From Microbacterium sp. HD4P20 (lineage in GTDB: Bacteria; Actinomycetota; Actinomycetes; Actinomycetales; Microbacteriaceae): a DNA stretch of 64,000 bases. A program made the position numbers and the translations under genes. Shown here in pieces: positions 50,824 to 58,726 of this stretch (its first letter is position 1; every line of letters begins with the position of its first letter). The DNA lies in assembly GCF_019449275.2 (NCBI RefSeq), contig NZ_JAHZQZ020000006.1, positions 124,001 through 188,000 of the forward strand. Reading direction: 5' to 3'. The notes below the pieces were generated by a model, which was not told the DNA's origin, ran no database searches, and worked only from the letters and a program-made list of their open reading frames with translations.

Positions 50824-52071
50824 ATGACGTTCACCCTCATACCGCCTCAGGTTGCGGCATCCGACCCCGCCGACCTGCTCGACGCGGACTTCTACGCGTT
50901 CCAGAATCTGCTGACGGATGCCGAGCAGCGGGCGGTCGCCGACATCCGCGCGTTCCTCGACGCCGAGGTCCGGCCGCACGCCGATGACCTGTGGGAGCGC
51001 GCCGAGAGCCTGCGGCACCTCGTGCCGCGGATCGCCGAGCTGGGTCTGTACGCCAACGGCTTCGCCGAGACCCGCCACTTCGACAACAGCGCGGTGTTCC
51101 GCGGGTGGGTGGCGATGGAGCTCTCTCGCGCCGATCCGTCGATCGCCACCTTCATCGGCGTGCACAGCGGGCTCGCCATGACCTCGATTGCGGTCGGCGG
51201 ATCCGACGAGCAGAAGGCCGAATGGCTGCCGGTGCTCGCGTCGGGCCAGGCGGTGGCGGCGTTCGGGCTGACCGAGCCGGGGCACGGCTCCGACACCGCT
51301 CGCGGTCTCGAGACCACCGCCGAGCGCCGCGGCGACCACTGGGTGCTCAACGGCGCCAAGCGCTGGATCGGAAACGGAGCGTTCGCCGACCTCGTGGTCA
51401 TCTGGGCACGCGATCTGAGCGACGACCAGGTCAAGGGGTTCCTCGTGCGGACGCCGGCCGCCGGCTTCGCAGCGACGAAGATCGAGCGCAAGCAGTCGCT
51501 GCGGGGCGTCGAGAACGCCGACATCGTGCTCGAGGACGTCGTCGTTGCAGAGAGCGATCGACTGCAGCGCATCGACGGGTTCCGCGACCTCGCGGTGGTT
51601 CTGCGCCTGACCCGGGCCGACGTCGCGTGGCAGGGCCTCGGCGTCGGCGTGGGGGCCTACGAAGCGGCGCTGGCGTATGCAAAAGCGCGCACGCAGTTCG
51701 GCAAGCCGATCGCGTCGTTCCAGCTCGTGCAGGAGAAGCTCGCCGTCGCGCTGTCGAACATCACCGCCTCGATCGCGCTGAGCGTACGCGTGTCGCAGAT
51801 GCAGGACGAGGGCATCCAGGCCGACCACCACTCCGCGATGGCCAAGGCCTTCGTGAGTGCGCGCATGCGCGAGACGGTGGCCCTGTGCCGCGAGATCTGC
51901 GGTGGCAACGGCATCCAGCTCGGCGGTCAGAGTCAGGTCGGGATCCCCGCCGGCTACGGCGTCGCGCGCTACTTCGCCGACGCCGAGGCGGTGTTCACCT
52001 TCGAGGGCACGTACGACATGAACTCGCTCATCGTCGGCCGCGCGATCACCGGACTTTCGGCGTTCGTCTGA
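50824..52071 (+). CDS. acyl-CoA dehydrogenase, glutaryl-CoA dehydrogenase-like
   Basis: A 415-residue flavoenzyme paralogous to the one at 30753. AFGLTEPGHGSDTARGLETT and AKRWIGNGAFADLVVIW are the FAD/substrate motifs. The catalytic Glu lies in VFTFEGTYDMNSLIVGRAIT. CGGNGIQLGGQSQVGIP is also family-typical. It oxidises an acyl-CoA in the local pathway, with unknown chain. The start has CGGAGAGACG upstream. Expression is probably under the divergent QsdR-like regulator. The thiolase gene follows after a repeat-bearing 227-bp gap. Confidence 0.9.
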   Translation: MTFTLIPPQVAASDPADLLDADFYAFQNLLTDAEQRAVADIRAFLDAEVRPHADDLWERAESLRHLVPRIAELGLYANGFAETRHFDNSAVFRGWVAMELSRADPSIATFIGVHSGLAMTSIAVGGSDEQKAEWLPVLASGQAVAAFGLTEPGHGSDTARGLETTAERRGDHWVLNGAKRWIGNGAFADLVVIWARDLSDDQVKGFLVRTPAAGFAATKIERKQSLRGVENADIVLEDVVVAESDRLQRIDGFRDLAVVLRLTRADVAWQGLGVGVGAYEAALAYAKARTQFGKPIASFQLVQEKLAVALSNITASIALSVRVSQMQDEGIQADHHSAMAKAFVSARMRETVALCREICGGNGIQLGGQSQVGIPAGYGVARYFADAEAVFTFEGTYDMNSLIVGRAITGLSAFV

Positions 52072-52089
52072 GCCCCGGCATCCGCCCCC

Positions 52090-52194
52090 GTCGCTCTCGC
52101 CCGCACCCCCCACCCGCCTCCACCCGCCTGCGTCCCACCCCCGCCCCCGCCCCACCCCCGCCCCCGCCCACGCCCGCCCCCGCCCCCACCCCCG
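52090..52194 (+). repeat. C-rich low-complexity tract
   Basis: About 105 bases made almost only of C with interspersed G, in CCCCCGCC/CCACCCG-type units. Its strong strand asymmetry makes the other strand G-rich, with several runs of four or five G. It lies directly after the dehydrogenase stop and before the ACGT-core inverted repeat. Confidence 0.7.
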
Positions 52195-52274
52195 TCGACA
52201 ACGTACGTTCTCGCCGAGACCGCACGTCCCGCGCGCCGACAACGTGGTCGTTCGGCGAGAACGTACGTACTCGA
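52194..52274. repeat. ACGT-core inverted repeat (family D, copy 2)
   Basis: ACGTACGTTCTCGCCGA (52201-52217) is perfectly inverted at 52252-52268, and GTCGA(C) flanks both ends. Between the arms are further degenerate units containing GACCGCACGTCC and CGACAACGTGGTCG. The units resemble family D copy 1 at 34611-34694. It lies just before the thiolase ribosome-binding site. Confidence 0.75.
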
Positions 52275-52298
52275 CAGCTGCTTTCGGAAGGAATCCAC

Positions 52299-53513
52299 AT
52301 GGCCGAGGCCTACATCGTCGCCACCGCCCGCTCGCCGATCGGCCGCGCCCGCAAGGGATCCCTCGCGGGCGTGCGGCCCGACGACCTCGCCGCCCGCATG
52401 GTGTCCGCGGCGCTCGATCGCGTGGCCGCGCTCGACCCAGCGCGGATCGATGACCTGCTCGTGGGTTGCGGGCAGCCCGCCGGCGAGCAGGGGTTCAACA
52501 TCGCTCGCATCGTCGCGGTGCTGCTCGGGTGGGACACGGTGCCCGGCACGACGGTGAACCGCTACTGCTCGTCGTCGCTGCAGACCACCCGGATGGCGTT
52601 CCACGCGATCAAGGCGGGGGAGGGCGACGTGTTCGTATCGGCCGGCGTCGAGTCGGTGTCGCGGTACGACGCCGGCGCCTCCGACCTGCCCGGCGCCGTC
52701 AATCCGCGGTTCGCGGCTGCACTCGAGCGCACGGCGGCCCGTTCGCACTCGGGTGCGGGCGCGTGGACCGACCCTCGCGACGGCGGCTCGCTGCCGGACC
52801 CGTACATCGCGATGGGGCAGACCGCCGAGAACGTCGCGCAGCTGCACGGCGTGACGAGGGAGGAACAGGATGCTTTTGCGGCACGGTCGCAGCAGCGCGC
52901 CCAGGCGGCCATCGCGTCGGGCTTCTGGACCCGCGACATCACGCCGGTCACCCTTGAGGACGAGACAGTGGTCGCGTCGGACGACGGTCCACGCCCCGGC
53001 GTGACGATCGAGGCGCTCGCGGGGCTCGACCCCGTCTTCCGTCCCGACGGCACCGTGACGGCGGGCAACTGCTGTCCGCTGAACGACGGCGCGGCGGCGG
53101 TCGTCGTGGTCTCGGAGCGGGTGGTGAACGAGCTGGGGTTGCAGCCGCTGGCCCGCATCGTGTCGACTGGAGTCTCGGGTGTCTCGCCCGAGGTGATGGG
53201 GCTCGGCCCGGTCGAGGCATCCCGTCGTGCCCTCGCCCTCGCGGGCCTGTCGATCGACGATATGGACCTCGTCGAGATCAACGAGGCGTTCGCGGCGCAG
53301 GTCATCCCCTCCGCGCGCGAGCTCGGCGTCGACCCCGAAAAGCTCAATGTGCACGGCGGGGCCATCGCGGTGGGGCATCCGTTCGGCATGACCGGCGCCC
53401 GCATCACGTCGACCCTCATCAACGGCCTCACTGCCACCGGCGGTCGCTACGGTCTCGAGACGATGTGCGTGGGCGGCGGTCAGGGCATGGCGATGGTGCT
53501 CGAGCGCGTCTGA
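52299..53513 (+). CDS. acetyl-CoA C-acyltransferase (thiolase)
   Basis: A 404-residue thiolase of the degradative type. The nucleophilic Cys90 lies in VNRYCSSSLQ, the His in GGAIAVGHPFGMTGAR, and the second Cys in ETMCVGGGQG. It cleaves a 3-ketoacyl-CoA to acetyl-CoA or propionyl-CoA and a shortened acyl-CoA, the last step of beta-oxidation. The ATG at 52299 has GGAAGGAA upstream. It is on the same strand as the dehydrogenase at 50824 and may share its control, although the gap holds a large inverted repeat. Confidence 0.93.
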   Translation: MAEAYIVATARSPIGRARKGSLAGVRPDDLAARMVSAALDRVAALDPARIDDLLVGCGQPAGEQGFNIARIVAVLLGWDTVPGTTVNRYCSSSLQTTRMAFHAIKAGEGDVFVSAGVESVSRYDAGASDLPGAVNPRFAAALERTAARSHSGAGAWTDPRDGGSLPDPYIAMGQTAENVAQLHGVTREEQDAFAARSQQRAQAAIASGFWTRDITPVTLEDETVVASDDGPRPGVTIEALAGLDPVFRPDGTVTAGNCCPLNDGAAAVVVVSERVVNELGLQPLARIVSTGVSGVSPEVMGLGPVEASRRALALAGLSIDDMDLVEINEAFAAQVIPSARELGVDPEKLNVHGGAIAVGHPFGMTGARITSTLINGLTATGGRYGLETMCVGGGQGMAMVLERV

Positions 53514-53585
53514 GCAGCGCATCACGAGCCTTCCGATGCAGACCCGGGGGAGCGCGAGTCGATTCGACGTCATCCACAAATAACT

Positions 53586-53597
53586 GTTTGTACAAAC
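53586..53597. promoter_or_regulatory. candidate ArsR operator
   Basis: GTTTGTACAAAC is a perfect 12-bp palindrome 37 bp before the start of the ArsR gene, in an AT-rich patch. The sequence resembles operators of ArsR repressors paired with SRPBCC proteins only in position and symmetry. Autoregulation of the four-gene chain that follows is likely. Confidence 0.55.
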
Positions 53598-53634
53598 GGA
53601 TATCGGTGGTACGGTGACCGTGGAGGCGACACCC

Positions 53635-53961
53635 ATGAATCGATCGACAGCTGCGCTGAACGACGCATTCCGTGCGCTCTCCGACCCCAACCGTCGTGCG
53701 ATCCTCGGCGTCATCCGCGGCGGGCGCCGCGCCGTGGGAGAGCTGGCGGATGAACTGGGAATCTCGCAGCAGAACGTCTCTCACCACCTGAAGATCCTCG
53801 ATCGGGCCGGCTTGGTCGATGGCGTCCGACAGGGCACACGACACATGTATGCGCTTCGGGTTGAGGGCCTGGCGGTGGGCAAGGCCTTCTTCGACGACTT
53901 CTGGCCGGAGCGACTCTCCGAGCTCAAGCGGGCGGCCGAGAGGCGGCACGAGGATGGCTGA
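53635..53961 (+). CDS. ArsR-family transcriptional repressor
   Basis: A 108-residue winged-helix protein with FRALSDPNRRAILGVIRGGR and VGELADELGISQQNVSHHLK, the HTH of the SRPBCC-linked ArsR subgroup. It has no Cys metal site. I choose ATG 53635, eight bases after GGAGG; an upstream GTG at 53614 would put that ribosome site inside the gene. The end overlaps the next gene by 8 bp. It is probably an autorepressor of the operon. Confidence 0.88.
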   Translation: MNRSTAALNDAFRALSDPNRRAILGVIRGGRRAVGELADELGISQQNVSHHLKILDRAGLVDGVRQGTRHMYALRVEGLAVGKAFFDDFWPERLSELKRAAERRHEDG

Positions 53962-54400
53962 GCGCAGAAGCTCCATCGACATCGAGGCCGCCCCCGAAAC
54001 CGTCTTCGATCTGCTCGTCACGGAGCACGGGATGACGTCGTGGATGGGAACGCGAGCTTCTCTCGATCCGGTGCCGGGAGGCGTCTTCGCCGTCGACATC
54101 GCGGGATTCCGCGCGCGCGGGTCGTTCGTCGAGATCGACCGACCCCGCCGCGTGACCGTCACGTGGGGGTTCATCGAGAGCGAAGAGCTTCCGCCCGGCA
54201 CATCGACCGTGTCGTTCGAGCTCACCCGCACCACCGGTGGCACGCGCGTCGAGGTCGTTCATACGGGTCTGCCCGACGGTGAGCTGCCCGGCCACGCCGA
54301 CGGCTGGGCGCACTTTCTCGCACGACTCCTGCTGGCTGCCACCGGCGGTGGGCTGCCGACAGACACCTGGAAACCGCAACGCGAAGGAGCATCACCATGA
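53954..54400 (+). CDS. SRPBCC (AHSA1-like) domain protein
   Basis: A 148-residue hydrophobic-ligand-binding-fold protein. RSSIDIEAAPETVFDLLVTE and VTVTWGFIESEELPPGTSTV fit the AHSA1 group. It is coupled on both sides by overlapping codons (8 bp with ArsR, 4 bp with the next gene). It is a second example in this window of an ArsR-SRPBCC pair; the first is at 21761-22623. Function unknown. Confidence 0.85.
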   Translation: MAERRSSIDIEAAPETVFDLLVTEHGMTSWMGTRASLDPVPGGVFAVDIAGFRARGSFVEIDRPRRVTVTWGFIESEELPPGTSTVSFELTRTTGGTRVEVVHTGLPDGELPGHADGWAHFLARLLLAATGGGLPTDTWKPQREGASP

Positions 54401-54753
54401 CATCCGCCCTCGACATCGTGCAGAGCTACCACGCGTCCTGGACGAGCGGCGACGTCGACCACGCTCTCACTCACCTCTCCGACGACGTCCGGTGTTTTGC
54501 ACCTGACCCCGAGGTCAGGACCAAGGAGGAGTGGCGGAAGTACCTCAACGCCTTCGTCCCCATGCTGACGGCCGCGCCCGAGCTCACACGGATGACTGAT
54601 TCCGATCGGGTGGCGCTCTGGTACTACCCCCAGACCGAGACCTCGAAAACCGTCCTGGCCAGTGAGCTGTTCGTCGTCGAAGACGGTGCGATCGTGGAGA
54701 TCCGCCTGGCGTTCGACCGTCTCGGCTACGCACCGGTCGCCGACGCCCCGTGA
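54397..54753 (+). CDS. NTF2-like (SnoaL-type) protein
   Basis: A 118-residue cone-shaped alpha/beta-fold protein. IVQSYHASWTSGDVDHALTH and LSDDVRCFAPDPEVRTKEEW are typical of SnoaL/NTF2-like polyketide-cyclase relatives, and FVVEDGAIVEIRLAFDR ends the fold. Such proteins act as isomerases, cyclases or binding modules; the role here is open. Overlapping start and stop codons tie it into the ArsR operon. Confidence 0.85.
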   Translation: MTSALDIVQSYHASWTSGDVDHALTHLSDDVRCFAPDPEVRTKEEWRKYLNAFVPMLTAAPELTRMTDSDRVALWYYPQTETSKTVLASELFVVEDGAIVEIRLAFDRLGYAPVADAP

Positions 54754-55106
54754 TGACGGAACAACGCCTTCTCGTCGACCGTGTGCGCCCGCTGATCTCT
54801 GCGGGCGAGGTGCGCGAGGTGAAGATGTTCGGCGCGATCGCGCTGATGGTCGACGATGCGATGGCGCTCGCCGTCAACGCCGACGGCAGCCTTCTCGTGC
54901 GCGTTGCCCCTTCCGAGGATGAGGCGCTGCTGCGGCAGCCCGATGCGTCGAGGGCGGAGATGGGCAGAGGCCGCGATATGGGGATCGGGTGGCTGCGGGT
55001 CATCGTGGACAGTGCACCCGGCGAGGACCGGCTCCAGTACTGGGTCGATGCAGCGCTTCGCCGACGAGCGTCTGGCGGCGATCCGCATGACCCTCGTACG
55101 CTGTGA
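54753..55106 (+). CDS. TfoX N-terminal domain protein
   Basis: A 117-residue protein similar to the TfoX_N fold: VREVKMFGAIALMVDDAMAL and ADGSLLVRVAPSEDEALL are the conserved core, with MGRGRDMGIGWLRV later. In Actinobacteria such stand-alone domains are common and not linked to competence, so no competence role is claimed. The ATG at 54753 overlaps the previous stop; a GTG one codon earlier is equally possible. It is the fourth member of the ArsR chain. Confidence 0.85.
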   Translation: MTEQRLLVDRVRPLISAGEVREVKMFGAIALMVDDAMALAVNADGSLLVRVAPSEDEALLRQPDASRAEMGRGRDMGIGWLRVIVDSAPGEDRLQYWVDAALRRRASGGDPHDPRTL

Positions 55107-55109
55107 TCC

Positions 55110-55280
55110 ATGACCGATTCCTCGTTCAAGCCCGGAGACGACGTCCTCACCCCTCAATCCCGGGGGACGGTCATCGATGTCCGGGCCACTCCCTCCGGCA
55201 CGTGGGTCTTCGGGGTCGAGGACGACACGGGCGAGGTGCGCTACTTCACCAGCGGAGCCCTCCGGCCCGGCCGAAGCTAG
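55110..55280 (+). CDS. small 56-residue protein, hypothetical
   Basis: A 56-residue frame from ATG 55110 to TAG 55278, starting 3 bp after the TfoX-like stop. It reads MTDSSFKPGDDVLTPQSRGT and continues to TGEVRYFTSGALRPGRS. The alternating charged and aromatic pattern suggests a small beta-barrel (KOW/SH3-like KPGDDV...TVIDV). It is probably the last gene of the ArsR chain. Its 3' end overlaps the end of a frameshifted gene on the other strand by about 35 bp. I recognise no named family. Confidence 0.6.
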   Translation: MTDSSFKPGDDVLTPQSRGTVIDVRATPSGTWVFGVEDDTGEVRYFTSGALRPGRS

Positions 55281-55426
55281 GGGCGGCCTCGGCGACGGCA
55301 CGTCCTGCTTCGACCGCCTCGTCTCGACTGGTGAAGCTTCGAGCGAGTTCCGGGCGTCCCTCCACCTCGACCTCTCCATTGCCCGCGATTGGAACGGGTC
55401 ACCACGGTCTGCGTGTTGTCGGTCAT
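55246..55426 (-). pseudogene. DUF2188-like small gene with a one-base frameshift
   Basis: An ATG at 55426 with GGGAGG upstream starts MTDNTQTVVTRSNRGQW. After codon 17 the frame is lost; skipping one base at 55375 restores EVEVEGRPELARSFTSRDEA and then VEAGRAVAEAAPSFG, ending at a stop at 55246. This corrected 59-residue product has the W...EG...A.S.F.S..EA...GR.VA pattern of DUF2188 proteins. The uncorrected frame gives an Arg-rich tail without such similarity. It is either a recent pseudogene or a single-base sequence error. Confidence 0.6.
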
Positions 55427-55614
55427 GGATCCTCCCGTCGGATTCGGTTCCATCGTGGCGACCGGGCCGCTCATGGTCGAGAGCGTTGACGGAGCCCGCC
55501 GGTCCTGATGCGATGCCGATCTCGATGCGATGGGTCGGCCGGCGAAGGCCGCTCGAGCAGGGCAGGTCGCCGTCATTCGTTGCTTGTAGCTCGCGGCTCT
55601 GCCACCCTGACGGA
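55427..55614. other. gap between the frameshifted gene and the cupin lipoprotein gene
   Basis: This stretch separates the divergent start of the DUF2188-like gene and the cupin gene. I see no further gene in it. It should contain both promoters, but I find no box I would defend. Confidence 0.4.
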
Positions 55615-56106
55615 ATGCCTCGCCATCGCTCACCCCTGCTCGCGCTGTTCCTCGCTGGAGCGATGCTTCTCACGGGGTGCGGCACGGCGGTGGCTGTCCC
55701 CACCGTCGTGCCGACGGCGAGCGAGACACCCGCCCCCGTGACGGCCGTGGACCTCGCCGCCGGCGATGACGAGGACGGTGTCGACGTCGAGGTCTCCGGA
55801 CCCTCGCAGGTCGTCTTCCGCGAGATCACCCTTCGTCCGGGTGCCGGGACCGGCGAACACTGCCACGCCGGTCAGCTCATCGCCGTGGTCCAGCAGGGGG
55901 CGCTGACCCACTACGCGCCCATCTATCCGAGCGGCGTGCACGTCTATCACGCCGGCGACGCGATCGTCGAGGGCGCTGGGTACCCGCACCAGGGCGTCAA
56001 CGAGGGCGAGGAAGACGTCGTGCTTCTCGTCACGTATGTCATCGAGGAGGGCGAGCCGCTCGCGCAGACCGACCTCGCCAAGTGCGACGCCCCGGAACAG
56101 CACTAG
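55615..56106 (+). CDS. cupin-domain lipoprotein
   Basis: A 163-residue secreted protein. The signal peptide ends in the lipobox LLTGC, with Cys22 lipidated. A Thr/Pro-rich linker precedes a small cupin barrel: REITLRPGAGTGEHCHAGQL holds the first His pair, and GDAIVEGAGYPHQGVNEGEE the later His. These could bind a metal. The role outside the cell is unknown. The Met at 55615 directly precedes the signal peptide; longer in-frame extensions are shadow sequence. It is convergent with the MaoC gene. Confidence 0.82.
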   Translation: MPRHRSPLLALFLAGAMLLTGCGTAVAVPTVVPTASETPAPVTAVDLAAGDDEDGVDVEVSGPSQVVFREITLRPGAGTGEHCHAGQLIAVVQQGALTHYAPIYPSGVHVYHAGDAIVEGAGYPHQGVNEGEEDVVLLVTYVIEEGEPLAQTDLAKCDAPEQH

Positions 56107-56135
56107 GCATCCGCCAGGTTGAAGCACCCGTCCGG

Positions 56136-56594
56136 TCAGGTGCCCGGAACGAAGAGGCCGATCGTCTCGGCCACCAGTGCCGGCCGGTTGGAGCCCTCGA
56201 GCTCGACCGTGGTGCGCAGCCCTACGCGATAGCCCTGCGACGTCGGCTCGACCGAAGCGACCTCGGTCACGGCGCGCACGCGGGAATCCACGAGCACAGG
56301 CTGCAGGAACCGCACCTTGTCGAGCCCGTAGTTCACGACCATGGCGGTGCCCTCGACCGACAGCAGGCCCGCCGTCAGCCGGGGGAGCAGCGAGAGCGTC
56401 AGGTAGCCGTGCGCGATCGTCGCCCCGAAGGGACCGGATGCCGCGCGCTCGGCGTCCAGGTGGATCCACTGCCAGTCCTCGGTCGCGTCGGCGAACGCCT
56501 GGACGCGCGCCTGGTCGATCTCGAACCAGTCGCCGGTCGCGGTCTGGCCCACGGCATCCGTCAGCGCCGCCGGCGAATCCAGCACGATGCTCAT
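56136..56594 (-). CDS. MaoC-like enoyl-CoA hydratase
   Basis: A 152-residue hotdog-fold hydratase. FADATEDWQWIHLDAERA and GPFGATIAHGYLTLSLLP contain the hydratase-2 Asp and His (D...NxxH-type motif, here with IHLD). It hydrates an enoyl-CoA to the (R)-hydroxyacyl-CoA or performs the reverse. The start at 56594 overlaps the SDR stop (ATGA), so it is the third gene of an ADH-SDR-MaoC operon led by TetR operator site 4. Confidence 0.9.
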   Translation of the reverse strand: MSIVLDSPAALTDAVGQTATGDWFEIDQARVQAFADATEDWQWIHLDAERAASGPFGATIAHGYLTLSLLPRLTAGLLSVEGTAMVVNYGLDKVRFLQPVLVDSRVRAVTEVASVEPTSQGYRVGLRTTVELEGSNRPALVAETIGLFVPGT

Positions 56595-57340
56595 GCGCGC
56601 GGACCGCCCGCCACGTACAGCACCTGGCCCGACACGAAGCCGGCCTCTTCGGAGCAGAAGAAGGATGCCGCGGCCGCGATGTCGTCGGGATACCCCGCGC
56701 GCTGCACCGGGACTTCGGCGGCCCGCGCCGCGATGAAGTCGTCGAACGAGACCCCCAGACGCTCGGCGGTCGCCCGCGTCATGTCGGTGACGATGAAGCC
56801 CGGAGCGATCGCGTTCGCCGTGACGCCGTAGCGGCCGAGCTCGAGGGCGAGAGTCTTGGTGAAGCCCTGCATGCCCGCCTTCGCAGCGGCGTAATTCGCC
56901 TGCCCGCGATTGCCGAGCGCCGAGGTGGACGAGAGGTTGACGATGCGTCCCCACCCCTCTTTCACCTGGTGCTCCTGCACGGCGCGCGTCATGAGGAACG
57001 CACCGCGCAGATGTACGGCGATGACCGCGTCCCAGTCGTCCTCAGTCATCTTGAACAGCAGGTTGTCGCGGATGATCCCGGCGTTGTTGACCAGGATCGT
57101 CGGCGCTCCGAGCTCGTCGGCCACGCGGGCGACAGCGCGCTCTACCGACGCCGCATCGGCGACGTCGGCACCGACGGCGAGGGCTCGGCCCCCGGCATCC
57201 GTGATCGCCGTCACCGTGTCAGCGCACGCCGACTCTTCGAGATCGAGGACCGCGACGGCATTGCCGTCGGCGGCCAGGCGCTGGGCGGTGGTGGCGCCGA
57301 TGCCGCGTGCGGCCCCGGTGACGATGGCGATTCTGGTCAT
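56591..57340 (-). CDS. FabG-like short-chain dehydrogenase
   Basis: A 249-residue SDR with TGAARGIG cofactor loop (8-15), NNAG (85-88), and catalytic Ser138, Tyr150 and Lys154 (YAAAK). The pattern IIRDNLLFKMTEDDWDAVI is typical of 3-oxoacyl reductases and 3-hydroxyacyl-CoA dehydrogenases. Next to a MaoC hydratase it likely interconverts 3-hydroxy and 3-oxo acyl-CoA. The start at 57340 overlaps the alcohol dehydrogenase stop by 4 bp. Confidence 0.9.
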   Translation of the reverse strand: MTRIAIVTGAARGIGATTAQRLAADGNAVAVLDLEESACADTVTAITDAGGRALAVGADVADAASVERAVARVADELGAPTILVNNAGIIRDNLLFKMTEDDWDAVIAVHLRGAFLMTRAVQEHQVKEGWGRIVNLSSTSALGNRGQANYAAAKAGMQGFTKTLALELGRYGVTANAIAPGFIVTDMTRATAERLGVSFDDFIAARAAEVPVQRAGYPDDIAAAASFFCSEEAGFVSGQVLYVAGGPRA

Positions 57341-58464
57341 GCGTCGTTCCTTTCGAAGGTGATGAGCTGGCGCAGCTCGCCGCCTGCGGCGAGCCGGTCC
57401 ATGGCGGCGTCGAGGTCGTCGAGGCCGATGCGGGACGAGACGAGCTTCTCGAGCGGCAGGCGTCCCGCACGCCACAGCTCGACGTACCGCGGGATGTCGC
57501 GGCTCGGCACCGCGGATCCCAGATAGCTGCCCACCACGGTGCGGGCCTCAGCGGTTAGCACGAGGGGCGACACGGCCGCGCGCGCGTCGGGCGCCGGCAG
57601 GCCGACGGTCACAGTCGTACCGCCGGGAGCGGTCAGCGCGATCGCGGTCTCGAACGCGCGTGCCGCTCCGGCCGCCTCGACGACGACGGGGGCGCGGATG
57701 CCGCGATCCGTAGCCTGTTCCGGAGTGAGGGCGTCGGCGGCTCCGCACTCGCGCGCCAGCTCGAGCTTGCCGGGCACGGTGTCGACCCCGATGACCTCGT
57801 GCCCCAGCGCGACGGCGACCAGCAGCGCCGCCATCCCGACGCCGCCCAGACCCACGACGACGACCGGCTCGCCCGGCGCAGGTCGTCCGGCGTTGACAAC
57901 CGCCCCGCCGCCGGTGAGGACCGCGCACCCGAGCAGCGCCGCGATCTCGGCCGGCACATCGGCATCGACGGGCACGATCGACGTGCGGCTGACCACCGCG
58001 TGGGTGGCGAACGCTGAGACGCCAAGGTGGTGATGCACCTCGTGTACGCCCCCATCGGCCTCGCGATGCAGACGGATGCCGCCGCCCAGCAGCGTGCCGG
58101 CGTTGTTGGCCGCGGAGCCGGGCGCGCACGGCAGGCGTCCGTCGGTGCGGCATCCGTCGCATTCCCCGCAGCGGGGGAGGAAGGTCATCACGACGCGCGT
58201 GCCGGGGGTGATGTCGATCACGCCGTCGCCGACCTGTTCGACGATTCCGGCAGCCTCGTGACCCAGGAGCATCGGGGTCGGCCGCGTCCGATTGCCGTCG
58301 ACGACGCTCAGGTCGGAGTGGCACACTCCGGCGGCCTCGATCCGCACCCGCAGTTCGCCGGACCCAGGCGGATCCAGTTCCAGCTCGCCCACGGTGAAGG
58401 GACGGGACTCGGCAAAGGGCGCGGCGGCGCCCGAGCCTTCCAGGACTGCTCCGGTGATCAGCAT
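57337..58464 (-). CDS. zinc-dependent alcohol dehydrogenase
   Basis: A 375-residue medium-chain dehydrogenase. The catalytic zinc ligands are Cys and His in AAGVCHSDLSV and GHEAAG. The structural zinc site is CGECDGCRTDGRLPC. The coenzyme loop is GLGGVGMAALLVAVA. It oxidises an alcohol with NAD, feeding aldehyde or acid to CoA activation. GAGGAGG precedes the ATG at 58464. First gene of an operon with SDR and MaoC genes under operator site 4, beside repeat array 2. Confidence 0.92.
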   Translation of the reverse strand: MLITGAVLEGSGAAAPFAESRPFTVGELELDPPGSGELRVRIEAAGVCHSDLSVVDGNRTRPTPMLLGHEAAGIVEQVGDGVIDITPGTRVVMTFLPRCGECDGCRTDGRLPCAPGSAANNAGTLLGGGIRLHREADGGVHEVHHHLGVSAFATHAVVSRTSIVPVDADVPAEIAALLGCAVLTGGGAVVNAGRPAPGEPVVVVGLGGVGMAALLVAVALGHEVIGVDTVPGKLELARECGAADALTPEQATDRGIRAPVVVEAAGAARAFETAIALTAPGGTTVTVGLPAPDARAAVSPLVLTAEARTVVGSYLGSAVPSRDIPRYVELWRAGRLPLEKLVSSRIGLDDLDAAMDRLAAGGELRQLITFERNDA

Positions 58465-58555
58465 CCGACCTCCTCGACGTCTGCGTCTGGGCGCCACGTC
58501 TGCGTGGCGGCCTCGTCCGATCCAAACACGGCGTACGCGCCGTCGTCTTCCGCAG

Positions 58556-58576
58556 AGCATACCGACCGACCGGTAT
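58556..58576. promoter_or_regulatory. shared TetR-type operator, site 4
   Basis: ATACCGACCGACCGGTAT at 58559-58576 has the outer ATACCG/CGGTAT arms perfectly paired. On the minus strand TATGCT (58561-58556) forms the -10 of the alcohol dehydrogenase operon, overlapping the operator as at site 3. The array of 20-bp repeats begins 34 bp to its right. Confidence 0.72.
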
Positions 58577-58609
58577 GTTCGCGAATCAGGAGCCGCCGGA
58601 GGCCGCCTC

Positions 58610-58726
58610 TCCGCGACCATGTGGGTTTCTCCGCGACCATGTGGGTTTCACACCGACCATGCGGGTTTCTCCGCGACCATGCGGGTTTCACACCGACCAT
58701 GTGGGTTTCTCCGCGACCATGTGGGG
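58610..58726 (+). repeat. 20-bp tandem array 2, left (direct) arm, 6 units
   Basis: Six exact 20-bp units with CGACCATGTGGGTTTCTCCG (or variants with TTTCACAC) start at 58614, 58634, 58654, 58674, 58694 and 58714. The flank GTGGGTTTCTC is that of the left arm of array 1, but the core word here is GACCATG. Confidence 0.93.

Noticed and set aside
54753..55106. Competence regulator TfoX/Sxy
   Set aside because: Only the N-terminal domain type is present, and such proteins in Actinobacteria have no shown link to competence.
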